Source of the DNA: an uncultured Solobacterium sp. | GTDB taxonomy: Bacteria > Bacillota_I > Bacilli_A > Erysipelotrichales > Erysipelotrichaceae | Direction of reading: 5' to 3' | Assembly (NCBI GenBank): GCA_900543035.1 | Contig: UQPV01000003.1 | Coordinates: 11,573 to 75,572 of the forward strand | DNA length: 64,000 nt | In this document: in pieces, positions 46,395-54,593 of the stretch | Numbering within the stretch: position 1 is the first letter of the stretch | How the letters are laid out: every line of letters starts with the position of its first letter | Notes under the pieces: generated by a model | Seen by the model: only the letters and a program-made list of their open reading frames with translations | The model's database searches: none | What the model was told of the DNA's origin: nothing | Position numbers and translations under genes: made by a program

Positions 46395-46551
46395 CCATCT
46401 CCCGGCCGATTGACTCGATCAGCCTTTCGATCAGATCCAGCAGAGCCCTGCGCTCCGTGCCATCCTGAAGACGCATGCAGTGCTGACGGCAATCCTGCAG
46501 CAGGCTGACCACCTCCTGCAAACGCAGGAGATGGCCTGGATCAGGATACAA
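46375..46551 (-). CDS. 58-residue helical ORF with a TTG start in the secretion operon
   Basis: A frame of 59 codons fills the gap between the second WXG100 gene and the candidate substrate, overlapping both (11 and 20 bases). It reads as one amphipathic helix pair: LQEVVSLLQDCRQHCMRL then ERRALLDLIERLIESIGREMDDV. No ATG lies near the front; TTG at 46551 is the longest choice, and a GTG at 46512 or TTG at 46521 near a GGAGG are alternatives. The charge and heptad pattern make a chance frame less likely. It may be a short chaperone for the substrate. Confidence 0.45.
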   Translation of the reverse strand: MYPDPGHLLRLQEVVSLLQDCRQHCMRLQDGTERRALLDLIERLIESIGREMDDVRGY

Positions 46552-46840
46552 CAGAGGAAGCCTGCTGCTTCAGCATGTGCTCAGCATCCTGATAGCTGCG
46601 GGCCGTCTCACGCAGACAGGCGACATACTGCTCCATCACCTGCTCATAACGGTCAAATACCGGAAGCAGCTGATCGAAGCGCTCCTGCAGCGCAGCGCCT
46701 GCCGGAGAATCCCAGCAGCTGCTAAGCTGACGCATCTTCTGCGTCACGGCATCCAGGTGCGCGCGCAGCTGCTGATTCATCCGGCTCAGAGAAGCCGCTG
46801 CCTGTTCGACCTCATGCGCGCTGATCGATACACTGTCCAT
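46541..46840 (-). CDS. WXG100-like protein (W-D-S variant)
   Basis: 99 residues, a helical hairpin of WXG100 size. The turn reads SSCWDSPAG, so Trp is kept but the Gly of WxG is Ser. Helix 1 (AHEVEQAAASLSRMNQQLRAHLDAV) and helix 2 (LQERFDQLLPVFDRYEQVMEQYVACL) are strongly amphipathic; the tail has the Y-x-x-x-D/E export-type pattern in SYQDAE. GAGGAGG precedes the ATG at 46840. It may pair with the upstream WXG100 protein or guide the downstream cargo. Confidence 0.82.
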   Translation of the reverse strand: MDSVSISAHEVEQAAASLSRMNQQLRAHLDAVTQKMRQLSSCWDSPAGAALQERFDQLLPVFDRYEQVMEQYVACLRETARSYQDAEHMLKQQASSVVS

Positions 46841-46854
46841 GTCATCCCTCCTCT

Positions 46855-47151
46855 CTAGCAGCGCAGGCGGCTGGCCATTGCGGCACACTCATCCTGAAGG
46901 CGGGCATAGACCGCTGCGCTTTCCCGAAGATAGGATGCATACTCGATCAGCACTTTCTTCATCAATTCAAAATCACTGCGAAATGCATTCAGCTGCTCGC
47001 TGAAGGCAAGAAAGTCTTTCCCTTTCCAATAGCCCTCCATCTGCTGCAGCAGCCGATAGACGCTGCCGTAAACCTCGGCATATTCCTCAGCCTGACCCTG
47101 AATAAATGATGCATTCTGAATCAGCTGGTTCATGTCCACGTTGATCCTCAT
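46855..47151 (-). CDS. WXG100 family protein (EsxA-like)
   Basis: 98 residues. Helix-turn-helix with the canonical turn GYWKGKD (WxG). The C-terminal YARLQDE fits the Y-x-x-x-D/E secretion signal. Members are small secreted helical hairpins that form dimers and are exported by EssC-type ATPases. It lies 9 bases after the YukD-like gene and 14 before the second WXG100-like gene, so the two could form a heterodimer. Confidence 0.9.
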   Translation of the reverse strand: MRINVDMNQLIQNASFIQGQAEEYAEVYGSVYRLLQQMEGYWKGKDFLAFSEQLNAFRSDFELMKKVLIEYASYLRESAAVYARLQDECAAMASRLRC

Positions 47152-47160
47152 GTCTTCCTC

Positions 47161-47412
47161 CTAAAATAAAATCAGGTGATCGCCCGGAAGGATCCGGGAA
47201 CGATACAGGCACTCTGCGCCCATCAGTATCTCGCCGGTCCGCGCGTTGCATAGAAAATGGCCGTCATCGCTCAGCGAAAGACCCATCTGCTGCGAGATCC
47301 AGTCGATGAGATGACGCAGGATATCCGCAGCCGGCGCATAAAGCGGGATCGACGCATCAAAGCGCATGGACACCGCCGGTACCTGGATGTCCACCAGTAT
47401 ATTTTCATCCAT
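47161..47412 (-). CDS. esaB: YukD/EsaB ubiquitin-like protein
   Basis: 83 residues with the ubiquitin-like beta-grasp layout of YukD: strand VDIQVPA, FDASIPLYAPAADILRHLIDWI, then LCNARTGEILMGAECLYRSRILPGDHLILF. It is a cytoplasmic partner of EssC in Bacillus and Staphylococcus systems. The start codon lies one base past the EssC stop, so the two are coupled. Confidence 0.87.
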   Translation of the reverse strand: MDENILVDIQVPAVSMRFDASIPLYAPAADILRHLIDWISQQMGLSLSDDGHFLCNARTGEILMGAECLYRSRILPGDHLILF

Positions 47413-47413
47413 A

Positions 47414-50400
47414 TCATCCTTCCTCTGTCCACAGCTGGATCAGCTGTTCCTCATCCCCATGGCGCACGATCATCTGGGTGCTGCCGCAGCGCAGCGCGCG
47501 AAACCCGAAGCGAAAGCCATGCACGTCCGCGCCGCTGCCCATCCAGCAAAACAGCGCGTCATGGCGGTGCGCATCCGCAAGGGCGCGGATCTGCGGATCC
47601 TCTGCCCATCCCGCCGCCACCTCAGTATGCGCAGTGCACCAGGATCTCACCTTCTGCGCGAAGCGCGCGCACTGCGCCTCCTGCGCGCAAAGCACGATGA
47701 CCATTTCCGCCTTCGGCCAGAAAAACAAGCTGCCGCTGCTTACGTCTACCCCTATGCTGCGCCCGCTCAGCGTCATAAGCTCCGCCATGCTGTCTTGGAT
47801 GCAGCGGGCATAGCGGCGCGGATCAGGGCGAAGACAGATGTATGCCGACAGCCCTTCCTCATCAGCGACGATGCCGCAGCCCGGATGCCGCAGGAGCACG
47901 CCGCCAGCCGTTTGGCCGAAAAACTCCTGCAGCAAGCCGGTCTCGTTCACCGCATAGCTCATCTTTCCCATGCCTGCGGGCAGACGGCTCATGAGCGCAT
48001 GGTCACATTCCTGCATCAGCACCATTAGATGGATCATGGGGCGGCGCAGCAAGGCGTGCAGGGCAGACGCATAGCGCGCATCATGGAACAGCGAAGGATC
48101 ATCCGCCAGCAGATAAGCTTCTCTTTGGATCTGGCTCAGCACATGGATGAGCTGAGCCAGCATCCGCTCGCGCTTCATCTGCGGATGGCTGAGATCAAAC
48201 ATCATGATCCCCTCTTCCTGCGCGATTGCCGCGCCGCAGCACAACAAGAATCGCTCCTGTTCCTGTGGCGGGCAGATGGCCAGAAAGGATCTGCCTTTGA
48301 TGGACAAAGGCATGACACACTGACGCTGCGGACAGTCACGCCATCCCAGCTGCATGCTTTCCTTCGGCGGACATTCGGCATATTGCGGCAGCTCCGGCGC
48401 ACATATCTGTCTGGCGCGCATCCCCATCTTTTCGGCGCAGGCGCAAAGATGATCCACCACCGCGCCAAGCTGTTTCTGTGTGCCGTCCGCATCCTGCCAG
48501 CGCAGGGCAGAGTGCGTGCGCCCCTCTTGATCCAGGATCTGAAGAAGATGCGCGGCACAGGTGCGGGCCTGCGGGCAGTAATCCGCATTCACATAGGCGC
48601 TGACGCCGCGGATGCTCTTCTCCCCATCTCCGACCTGCAAGATGAATTCGCCGGGATTACGCAGCGCAAGCGCCTCATCGCCCTGCAGCATGTCACGGCT
48701 GTCTGCCCTGCTCTGCACCTTCATGCAGATGCGGAAGCGCGCATTGCTGCGGATCTGCTCATCGATGATGCCTCCGGGCTTCTGCGTGCACAACAACAGA
48801 TGTATGCCCAGGCTTCGTCCGATGCGCGCCGCTCGCCGAAGCTCATCCAGAAACTGCGCATGCTCCTCTCTGAGCTGAGCAAACTCATCCACGATGATGA
48901 ACAGATGACCAAGCGGAACATAAGATTCATCGCAAAGCTGCTGATAACGCGCTATGCTCAGACTGGACAGATGATGTTCGCTCATCATCCGCCAGAACTG
49001 TTCCTGCCGCATCGTGATCTCTCGGTTCAGCGAGATGCGGACCCGCTGTAAGGACGCCTCATCCAGATTGGTCATCACGCCGCACAAATGCGGAAGCCTG
49101 CGCAGCGCGCTGACCATCGAACCGCCTTTATAGTCGATCAGGAAAAAGCTGACCGTCTCCGGAGAACAGCTGCAGGACAGCGACAAGATATAAGAAAGCA
49201 GCAGCTCGCTCTTCCCCGAACCGGTCATCCCCGCGAGGATGCCATGCGGTCCGTCTGCCTTTTCATGCGCGTCGAGAACGATCGGATCGCCTTGCTCATC
49301 CCAGCCCAGCACCGCCGCCAGCGATCCGCTCAGCCGCTGCCGTTTCCAGCGCATCTCGGCCTGAAGCTGAGCACAGCTGCTGCAGGAAAACAGCGAGAGA
49401 AAATCAGTGGGACGCGGGGCATGGACGCATTCCCGCGAGGCCATCCGCTGAAGGAAGTCATCCCACCTTTCATCAGAAAGCTCGCTGAGGGAAACCGGGA
49501 TGGTCTCCTTTGCCCGAAGCATGGCGGACTTGCCGTCGATGACCAGCGCATCCGAAGGCGGGCGCCGCCTGCCTGTGGAAAGCACGATCACCCAGACCTC
49601 ATCATCGACGCGTGAGCTGTCCGCCGCAAGCTCATCACAGAGCACGATGCGTGTGCCATGTCCCGAAGCACGCACCGCCTGCGCAAGCGATACGGCCCGA
49701 TGATGTCCCTGCTTCAGCAGGCGCAGACGGCCGATGAGCGGCGATGGCACCTGGCACAGCCAGACTTCTGCGTCCGGACGCTGCTTCAGCATCTGCATCA
49801 GCACCAGGCGCACCAGCGAGTCCTCAACATTCAGCAGCCAGATCGACGCGCTGGCCTGACACAGCAGAGGCATCTTTTCGCAGGTCACCGCTGTCTGGGT
49901 CAGCTGATCCAGCAGCGAAGCGAACGGGTGGTCCTCATCCTCTCTGCGCGCCCAGATGATGGCAGGCATGTCCGCTGTGCCTGCCATGAGCCATGGTGTC
50001 TTTGCCCCCATCAACAGCGTCTGCGGCTGCATCAGCGCCTGCTTCCAGCGTTCGCCGCTCTCCCGCAGCGCCTGCGCATGCGCAAGCGCCTCCTGCTGCC
50101 GGCTTGCGATCCGCTTCTCGAACTGCAGGCGCTTCTCCCGGATCTGTCTGCGATGCGCATGCCGCTGATAGAGCGCGTTGAGCAGCGGCCATACGACCAT
50201 GCTGAACGCCATGCCCCATGCCATCCACATGCCAGAGGAACTGCGGCTGTAAGCAAGCAGCGAAAACAGCGCCATCGTCATGCCGGCGCCCAGCTGCAAC
50301 GCCAGCGGATGAAAGGCAGGCGGGGAAAGCTGCGGCAGCGGCGGAAGCTCCATGGTCCTCACCGAGAGCGGCGAAGACAGCCATTTCACGCACGGCTCAG

Positions 50401-50953
50401 CATTTGGCGACACATCAGGCAACGCCGCAGGCACATAGCGTGAAAGCGGAAGCGGACGGTCCGCGGCCACGAACCCGGCACCGATGATCATGCGCATGGC
50501 GAGCAGGTCGACGACATCGCCCGCCTTCAGCTGGATCTGACCTGCGCGTCGCTCATTCACATAAGTCCCATTGGTGCTGCCCAGATCCTTCAGGAGCAAC
50601 GCACCGTCTGCACTGCATAGCTCAGCGTGGAACAGCGAGATGAATGATTCTTTCAGCACGAGCGCGCATTGTTCGCTGCGGCCGATGCTGAAGGTGCCGA
50701 CACGATGAAAATACAGCTTTGTCCTGCGCTCCTGCATCATCACCAGGACCTGTTCCCCGCCGACAGACAGCGCCATCGCCTCTTTGCTCAACAGCGCCTG
50801 CGGCTCGCCCAGCGCATCATAGATCCGCCATCCCTGCTCCTCTCGTTCCAGCGTCATCAGCACGTCCTCATCTATGCTGACCACGATCCGCGGCGCAAAT
50901 CCGCATGCGATGCGGATCAGCCTGTCCCGCGCACAGACACAGATCTCCTTCAT
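47414..50953 (-). CDS. essC: EssC-like FtsK/SpoIIIE ATPase with N-terminal FHA domain
   Basis: 1179 residues, against about 1480 for EssC of Staphylococcus. An FHA domain lies at about 85-150 (FSIGRSEQCALVL, SISLFHAEL-type turn, DLGSTNGTYVNERR). Two membrane spans follow at about 215-262. The first ATPase domain is intact: Walker A GMTGSGKS at about 575-582, DYKGGS, and Walker B IIVDE near 688, with the TQKPGG sensor segment. The further ATPase domains are degenerate: LAICPPQEQERF and VIVLCAQEAQCARF stand where P-loops should be. It is the motor of the type VII system. It overlaps the FHA gene as ATGA. Confidence 0.93.
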   Translation of the reverse strand: MKEICVCARDRLIRIACGFAPRIVVSIDEDVLMTLEREEQGWRIYDALGEPQALLSKEAMALSVGGEQVLVMMQERRTKLYFHRVGTFSIGRSEQCALVLKESFISLFHAELCSADGALLLKDLGSTNGTYVNERRAGQIQLKAGDVVDLLAMRMIIGAGFVAADRPLPLSRYVPAALPDVSPNAEPCVKWLSSPLSVRTMELPPLPQLSPPAFHPLALQLGAGMTMALFSLLAYSRSSSGMWMAWGMAFSMVVWPLLNALYQRHAHRRQIREKRLQFEKRIASRQQEALAHAQALRESGERWKQALMQPQTLLMGAKTPWLMAGTADMPAIIWARREDEDHPFASLLDQLTQTAVTCEKMPLLCQASASIWLLNVEDSLVRLVLMQMLKQRPDAEVWLCQVPSPLIGRLRLLKQGHHRAVSLAQAVRASGHGTRIVLCDELAADSSRVDDEVWVIVLSTGRRRPPSDALVIDGKSAMLRAKETIPVSLSELSDERWDDFLQRMASRECVHAPRPTDFLSLFSCSSCAQLQAEMRWKRQRLSGSLAAVLGWDEQGDPIVLDAHEKADGPHGILAGMTGSGKSELLLSYILSLSCSCSPETVSFFLIDYKGGSMVSALRRLPHLCGVMTNLDEASLQRVRISLNREITMRQEQFWRMMSEHHLSSLSIARYQQLCDESYVPLGHLFIIVDEFAQLREEHAQFLDELRRAARIGRSLGIHLLLCTQKPGGIIDEQIRSNARFRICMKVQSRADSRDMLQGDEALALRNPGEFILQVGDGEKSIRGVSAYVNADYCPQARTCAAHLLQILDQEGRTHSALRWQDADGTQKQLGAVVDHLCACAEKMGMRARQICAPELPQYAECPPKESMQLGWRDCPQRQCVMPLSIKGRSFLAICPPQEQERFLLCCGAAIAQEEGIMMFDLSHPQMKRERMLAQLIHVLSQIQREAYLLADDPSLFHDARYASALHALLRRPMIHLMVLMQECDHALMSRLPAGMGKMSYAVNETGLLQEFFGQTAGGVLLRHPGCGIVADEEGLSAYICLRPDPRRYARCIQDSMAELMTLSGRSIGVDVSSGSLFFWPKAEMVIVLCAQEAQCARFAQKVRSWCTAHTEVAAGWAEDPQIRALADAHRHDALFCWMGSGADVHGFRFGFRALRCGSTQMIVRHGDEEQLIQLWTEEG

Positions 50954-51936
50954 CTCTTCCCATGCTCATGAAACACGAAGACATGATCGGCGATCTTCAG
51001 CTGCATGCCTTCTTTCAGGCGCATCTCCCGCTGCAGCCGCTTGTCATTCAGCCAGCTTCCGTTGCGGGAGCGCAGATCGCGGACATACCAGCGGTCATCC
51101 GCCCTCCTTAAGCGTGCATGCTGCCTGGAAACCTGCTCGCTGTCCACCCTGATCGCGCATTCCTCCCCTCTGCCGATCACCATCTCTTCGTCATATAACA
51201 GATAGATCTCCTCCCCTTCCTGCAAATAATCCTGTCGGGCAGGCGCCTGCAGCAAGGTCGTGACCGCATAAGATCCGCCTGGCTCCTGCAGAGCGGGGAC
51301 CTTCTCTTCTTCTCGGTATGTCTCCTCAAGCACCTTCACCCGGGCATGAAACCCTTCCTCCTCTCGCCTTTTCCTGCGTCTTTCCCAAAAGCCGGGCTTT
51401 TTCTCATACAATTGGCGCAGCGCGTGCAGCCCCTGCAGCACATTGGGCAGGGAAAACTCATCCCCATGAGTGACCCGCATGAGAAATCCGACGATCTCAT
51501 ACGCCTTGGATGTCTGCACATGAGACGCGAGATATTCGATGAACGTCAGGCTCTCCTGCTTTTGCAGGTGCCAGTGCTCCACATTGAGCGGCAAGGCGAC
51601 AAAACGGAAAAATGTGCCCTGCGGCGGAAGGAAGACATAGCGGACATCCAGCAGCACCGGCTTTGTGCGGTTTGCCTTCAGCAGCTGTTCGAGAAGCTGG
51701 ATGATGAAGCGATACGCTTCCTCTTGCTCAAAATGATAATGCGCCAGAAAATAGGACAGCGAGGTCAGCCCTGCCGTCTCATAGCGGATCACGCCCTTTC
51801 TCTCCTGCAGCGGCGGCAGACAGGTCTCATCCATCCTGATCTGCTCGTAGATGTATGGATCAAACGCACTGCCCTCTTTCAGCCGAACGCAGAGCGATCC
51901 GCCTTTTCGCTCCACATCTGCCAGCTTCTGCTGCAT
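50950..51936 (-). CDS. DUF6382-like plus FHA domain protein of the secretion operon
   Basis: 328 residues, first gene of the operon, no membrane span. The N-terminal 175 residues (YETAGLTSLSYFLAHYHFEQEE, LLDVRYVFLPP) look like DUF6382 and by layout like the pseudokinase half of EssB/YukC. A charged linker rich in Arg and Glu (185-245) follows. The C-terminal FHA domain is complete: VIGRGEECAIRV, VSRQHARL, LRSRNGSWLNDKRL, with the Arg, Ser and Asn residues that read phosphothreonine. It lacks EssB's transmembrane anchor and may take its place as a soluble partner of EssC. Confidence 0.85.
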   Translation of the reverse strand: MQQKLADVERKGGSLCVRLKEGSAFDPYIYEQIRMDETCLPPLQERKGVIRYETAGLTSLSYFLAHYHFEQEEAYRFIIQLLEQLLKANRTKPVLLDVRYVFLPPQGTFFRFVALPLNVEHWHLQKQESLTFIEYLASHVQTSKAYEIVGFLMRVTHGDEFSLPNVLQGLHALRQLYEKKPGFWERRRKRREEEGFHARVKVLEETYREEEKVPALQEPGGSYAVTTLLQAPARQDYLQEGEEIYLLYDEEMVIGRGEECAIRVDSEQVSRQHARLRRADDRWYVRDLRSRNGSWLNDKRLQREMRLKEGMQLKIADHVFVFHEHGKR

Positions 51937-52002
51937 GTCTATCCCTCCTTTCTCCCTTTTCGCTCTTCTTATACGGCGTCATCCCCCTCATCCCTAAAGC
52001 GG

Positions 52003-52030
52003 TTGAAAAAAGCATGCGCTGTGATATAAT
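52003..52030 (+). promoter_or_regulatory. Promoter placed for a leaderless mRNA
   Basis: TTGAAA, 16-base spacer, TATAAT; the -10 box ends only seven bases before the ATG at 52038, so transcription should begin at or within a base or two of the start codon. Confidence 0.6.
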
Positions 52031-52037
52031 TGCGCAT

Positions 52038-52613
52038 ATGAACGATCATTCATGGAAAAAAACGCTGCAGGCGCTGTTCGCGTTCCTCATCATCCCGGCC
52101 CTGAATATCATCGCATTCTGCAAGACCGGCGCATTACAGACGAACTTGTCTGATCTGAGCAGGGAGTCTCCTTTGTTCCTGCTGCTGTGGGGCGGATGCA
52201 GCGCGCTCAACTTCCTGCTGATGAGCAGGCTTTGTTACAGGCGCTGCGGCTACACGAAAAAAAAGGCGCGCAACTTCTGGCTGTACGCCTCCTGTCTCTG
52301 CATGGTGCTCTGTGTGATCCTCCCCTATGATCCCGTACACGCCCCAGCGCTCAGCCAGTGGCATGTGCGCCTCGGGTTCATCGGCACCCTCTGCTATCTC
52401 CTGCAGTTTCTTCATTTTCTGCTCATCTCGATCGATGAGGGCTGGCTGTTCCTTCGCCCTTTCCTCTATGCTTATGTGCTCATCTGCTTTTTCAGCGTCT
52501 ACACCACCGCGCTCAGCGGCGGCGTGACCGGAATGAGCGAGGTCACGTTTTCCTTCGCCATGAGCATCTACCTATATGTGCTCGCACGCGCCTGCGAACG
52601 GCAGACGCCTTAA
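52038..52613 (+). CDS. Six-span membrane protein, unknown, probably leaderless
   Basis: 191 residues with about six hydrophobic segments (10-28, 42-60, 75-95, 110-130, 138-156, 168-185). It has basic loops (CYRRCGYTKKKARN) and no family I recognise. The ATG at 52038 is chosen because the -10 box TATAAT sits just seven bases upstream and there is no Shine-Dalgarno; the frame is open further upstream, but that stretch overlaps the FHA gene on the other strand. It diverges from the secretion operon. Confidence 0.65.
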   Translation: MNDHSWKKTLQALFAFLIIPALNIIAFCKTGALQTNLSDLSRESPLFLLLWGGCSALNFLLMSRLCYRRCGYTKKKARNFWLYASCLCMVLCVILPYDPVHAPALSQWHVRLGFIGTLCYLLQFLHFLLISIDEGWLFLRPFLYAYVLICFFSVYTTALSGGVTGMSEVTFSFAMSIYLYVLARACERQTP

Positions 52614-52637
52614 GACGTATGATGCGCAAACACAAAA

Positions 52638-52682
52638 GGGGCCGCAGCGCTGATGATCGCTCACTCATCACGGCGCTGCGGC
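52638..52682 (-). terminator. Long hairpin terminator after the TPR membrane gene
   Basis: GCCGCAGCGC-TGATGA / TCATCA-(CG)-GCGCTGCGGC makes a 16-pair stem with a two-base bulge. On the minus strand it is followed by CCCCTTTTGTG; it can also serve the plus-strand gene that converges here. Confidence 0.7.
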
Positions 52683-52695
52683 TCCTTATTCATGA

Positions 52696-53955
52696 TCATT
52701 CCTCTTCCTGCTCCTGATGAGCCAGCTGACGCTCCATCATGCGCAGATAACGCTGTGCCTTATCATGATAAGCCATCGTATTGGCATTGGAGACGACATA
52801 GCTGAAATGTGTCGACGCTTCGTCGAAATCTCTGCGCACGAAGGCGATCATGCCCAGGTAATAATGCGCATCCACCAGCTGAAAGCGAAGCTTCATCTGC
52901 GGGAGCACCTGACGGTAATACGCATCGCACTGATCAAACTGCTCATTCATCAGGTTGATCTTGTTCTGGATGGCCGCGACCGCATCCTGCATCATGATAT
53001 TGCCGGCGGCGCCCATATTCACCCTGGTCGATCTCACCGCTTCCAGATTGCGCTCCAGCGCGCTTTGATCACCCAGGCGGTAATTGGCTTCCGCCATCAG
53101 CGACTGATAGTTCAGCTCGGCCGCACTGTTTCCGCGGCGCATCAGCACCAGCGAATCCATCGCCAGCTGCGGATCATCCAGGTAGAGCATGCACTGCGCG
53201 AACAACAGATTCATCTTCAGGTTCAGCCGGCTTCCCCGTCTGGAATAGATGAGGATCGCGCTCGCACAGGCCACAGGATCACACTGTTCGAAGAGCAGCG
53301 CATTGATCGGCAGCACGCTCTGCGCCCTGAGCCGGAACAAATAAGTCAGCAGCAGCGCATACAGCAGGAACACGAAGAACATCACCATCAGGTTCTGGAT
53401 GATCAGCGTCAGACAGATCAGCGCGACAAGGCCGAGCACATAGACCGCCGTCCAGCGATCGCTCTCCTTGCGGCATTTCAGCGCCAGCGCCGAGACATCC
53501 TCCTTGAATTCATGATGGAGACGATAGACCCGCTCCACTTCGTTCCCGTTGCCATTAGGCAGAGAACGGAAATTCTTCGCGGCCGAATTGCGGACAGTGA
53601 CCATGCCATAGATACAGACGACGATCGTCGGGATGAGCAGGATCATGCCGATTGCCATGATGATGGTAAAGATCGGCATCAGGAAGAACAGCAGGAAGAG
53701 CACCATCGGGCTGACATTGAACTTCTGCACCAGATAGACGAGCAGCAGCACGCCGTTCAGCGCGGATGCGCCGATCACCGCACCGATCAGCCACGGCATG
53801 CTCAGCAGCGTCCTGACCGTTTCTTCCGGCATCCAGTTGAGCTTCACGACCTCATCGATCAGCTCCTCATCTATGATTCCGCCAAACAGCAGCATACCGA
53901 CTGCCGCGCCGATCAGCAGGGACAGCAAATGACGTTTACATTGATATTTCCACAT
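52696..53955 (-). CDS. Membrane protein with C-terminal TPR-like repeats, unknown
   Basis: 419 residues. Five hydrophobic segments: about 10-28, 52-75, 82-112, and a pair at 168-208. The C-terminal half (about 215-405) is helical with TPR-like pairs: CASAILIYSRRGSRLNLKMNLLFAQCML, NYQSLMAEANYRLGDQSALERNLEAV, AHYYLGMIAFVRRDFDEASTHF. The protein ends in an acidic HQEQEEE. It might be a scaffold for an envelope complex, but no partner is visible. Monocistronic. Confidence 0.6.
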   Translation of the reverse strand: MWKYQCKRHLLSLLIGAAVGMLLFGGIIDEELIDEVVKLNWMPEETVRTLLSMPWLIGAVIGASALNGVLLLVYLVQKFNVSPMVLFLLFFLMPIFTIIMAIGMILLIPTIVVCIYGMVTVRNSAAKNFRSLPNGNGNEVERVYRLHHEFKEDVSALALKCRKESDRWTAVYVLGLVALICLTLIIQNLMVMFFVFLLYALLLTYLFRLRAQSVLPINALLFEQCDPVACASAILIYSRRGSRLNLKMNLLFAQCMLYLDDPQLAMDSLVLMRRGNSAAELNYQSLMAEANYRLGDQSALERNLEAVRSTRVNMGAAGNIMMQDAVAAIQNKINLMNEQFDQCDAYYRQVLPQMKLRFQLVDAHYYLGMIAFVRRDFDEASTHFSYVVSNANTMAYHDKAQRYLRMMERQLAHQEQEEE

Positions 53956-54041
53956 AAAATACCTCCAGCAATGACATTATGATAGCATATCCGGCACAAA
54001 AAACACAACCGGTTGCAAAAATGACTGCGCATGATGCACAG

Positions 54042-54593
54042 TCACTCATCCAGATGATTCATCCGTCTCTGGCTCGCCCTGGTCGCTCTGGCTGGAAGGC
54101 CGACGACGGTCGTATGCGGCTCGACATCCTCCAGGACCACGGCGTTTGCCCCTACCTTCGCGCCTTCACCGATCGTGATATTGCCCAGGCATTTGGCGCC
54201 GGCGCCGACCATCACGCCGTTTTCCAGCGTCGGATGCCGCTTCTTATGCTCTGTTCCTCGTCCGCCAAGCGTTACGCCATGATAGATCTGGCAGTCATCA
54301 CCGATCTCCGCGGTCTCTCCGATGACCACGCCCATGCCATGATCGATCAGCAGTCCTCTGCCGATCTTCGCGCCGGGATGGATCTCGATCCCGGTCCAGA
54401 AACGAGCGATGTTGGAGATGAAACGGGCCAGGAAAAACAGATGCCACCGATACAGACGGTGTGCGATCCGGTGAAAGCCGATCGCCTTGATGTGCGGATA
54501 CAGCAGCAGCACCTCGATGCGCGAGCGGGCCGCCGGGTCATTGGCCATCGTGCGCTTCAGGTTATAGTTGGCGTTCCTGAAAAACTGCATCAT
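54042..54593 (-). CDS. cysE: Serine O-acetyltransferase
   Basis: Makes O-acetylserine from serine and acetyl-CoA, first step of cysteine synthesis. 183 residues, the short left-handed-beta-helix form. Hexapeptide turns are visible ([39 protein letters not shown], and [35 protein letters not shown]). The conserved His is in IDHG and in HGVTLGG. It overlaps the stop of cysK as ATGA and so follows it by coupling. Confidence 0.97.
   Translation of the reverse strand: MMQFFRNANYNLKRTMANDPAARSRIEVLLLYPHIKAIGFHRIAHRLYRWHLFFLARFISNIARFWTGIEIHPGAKIGRGLLIDHGMGVVIGETAEIGDDCQIYHGVTLGGRGTEHKKRHPTLENGVMVGAGAKCLGNITIGEGAKVGANAVVLEDVEPHTTVVGLPARATRASQRRMNHLDE

Noticed and set aside
50950..51936. Calling the FHA gene essB
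   Set aside because: The N-terminal half resembles the EssB pseudokinase only in layout, there is no membrane span, and an FHA domain is added.
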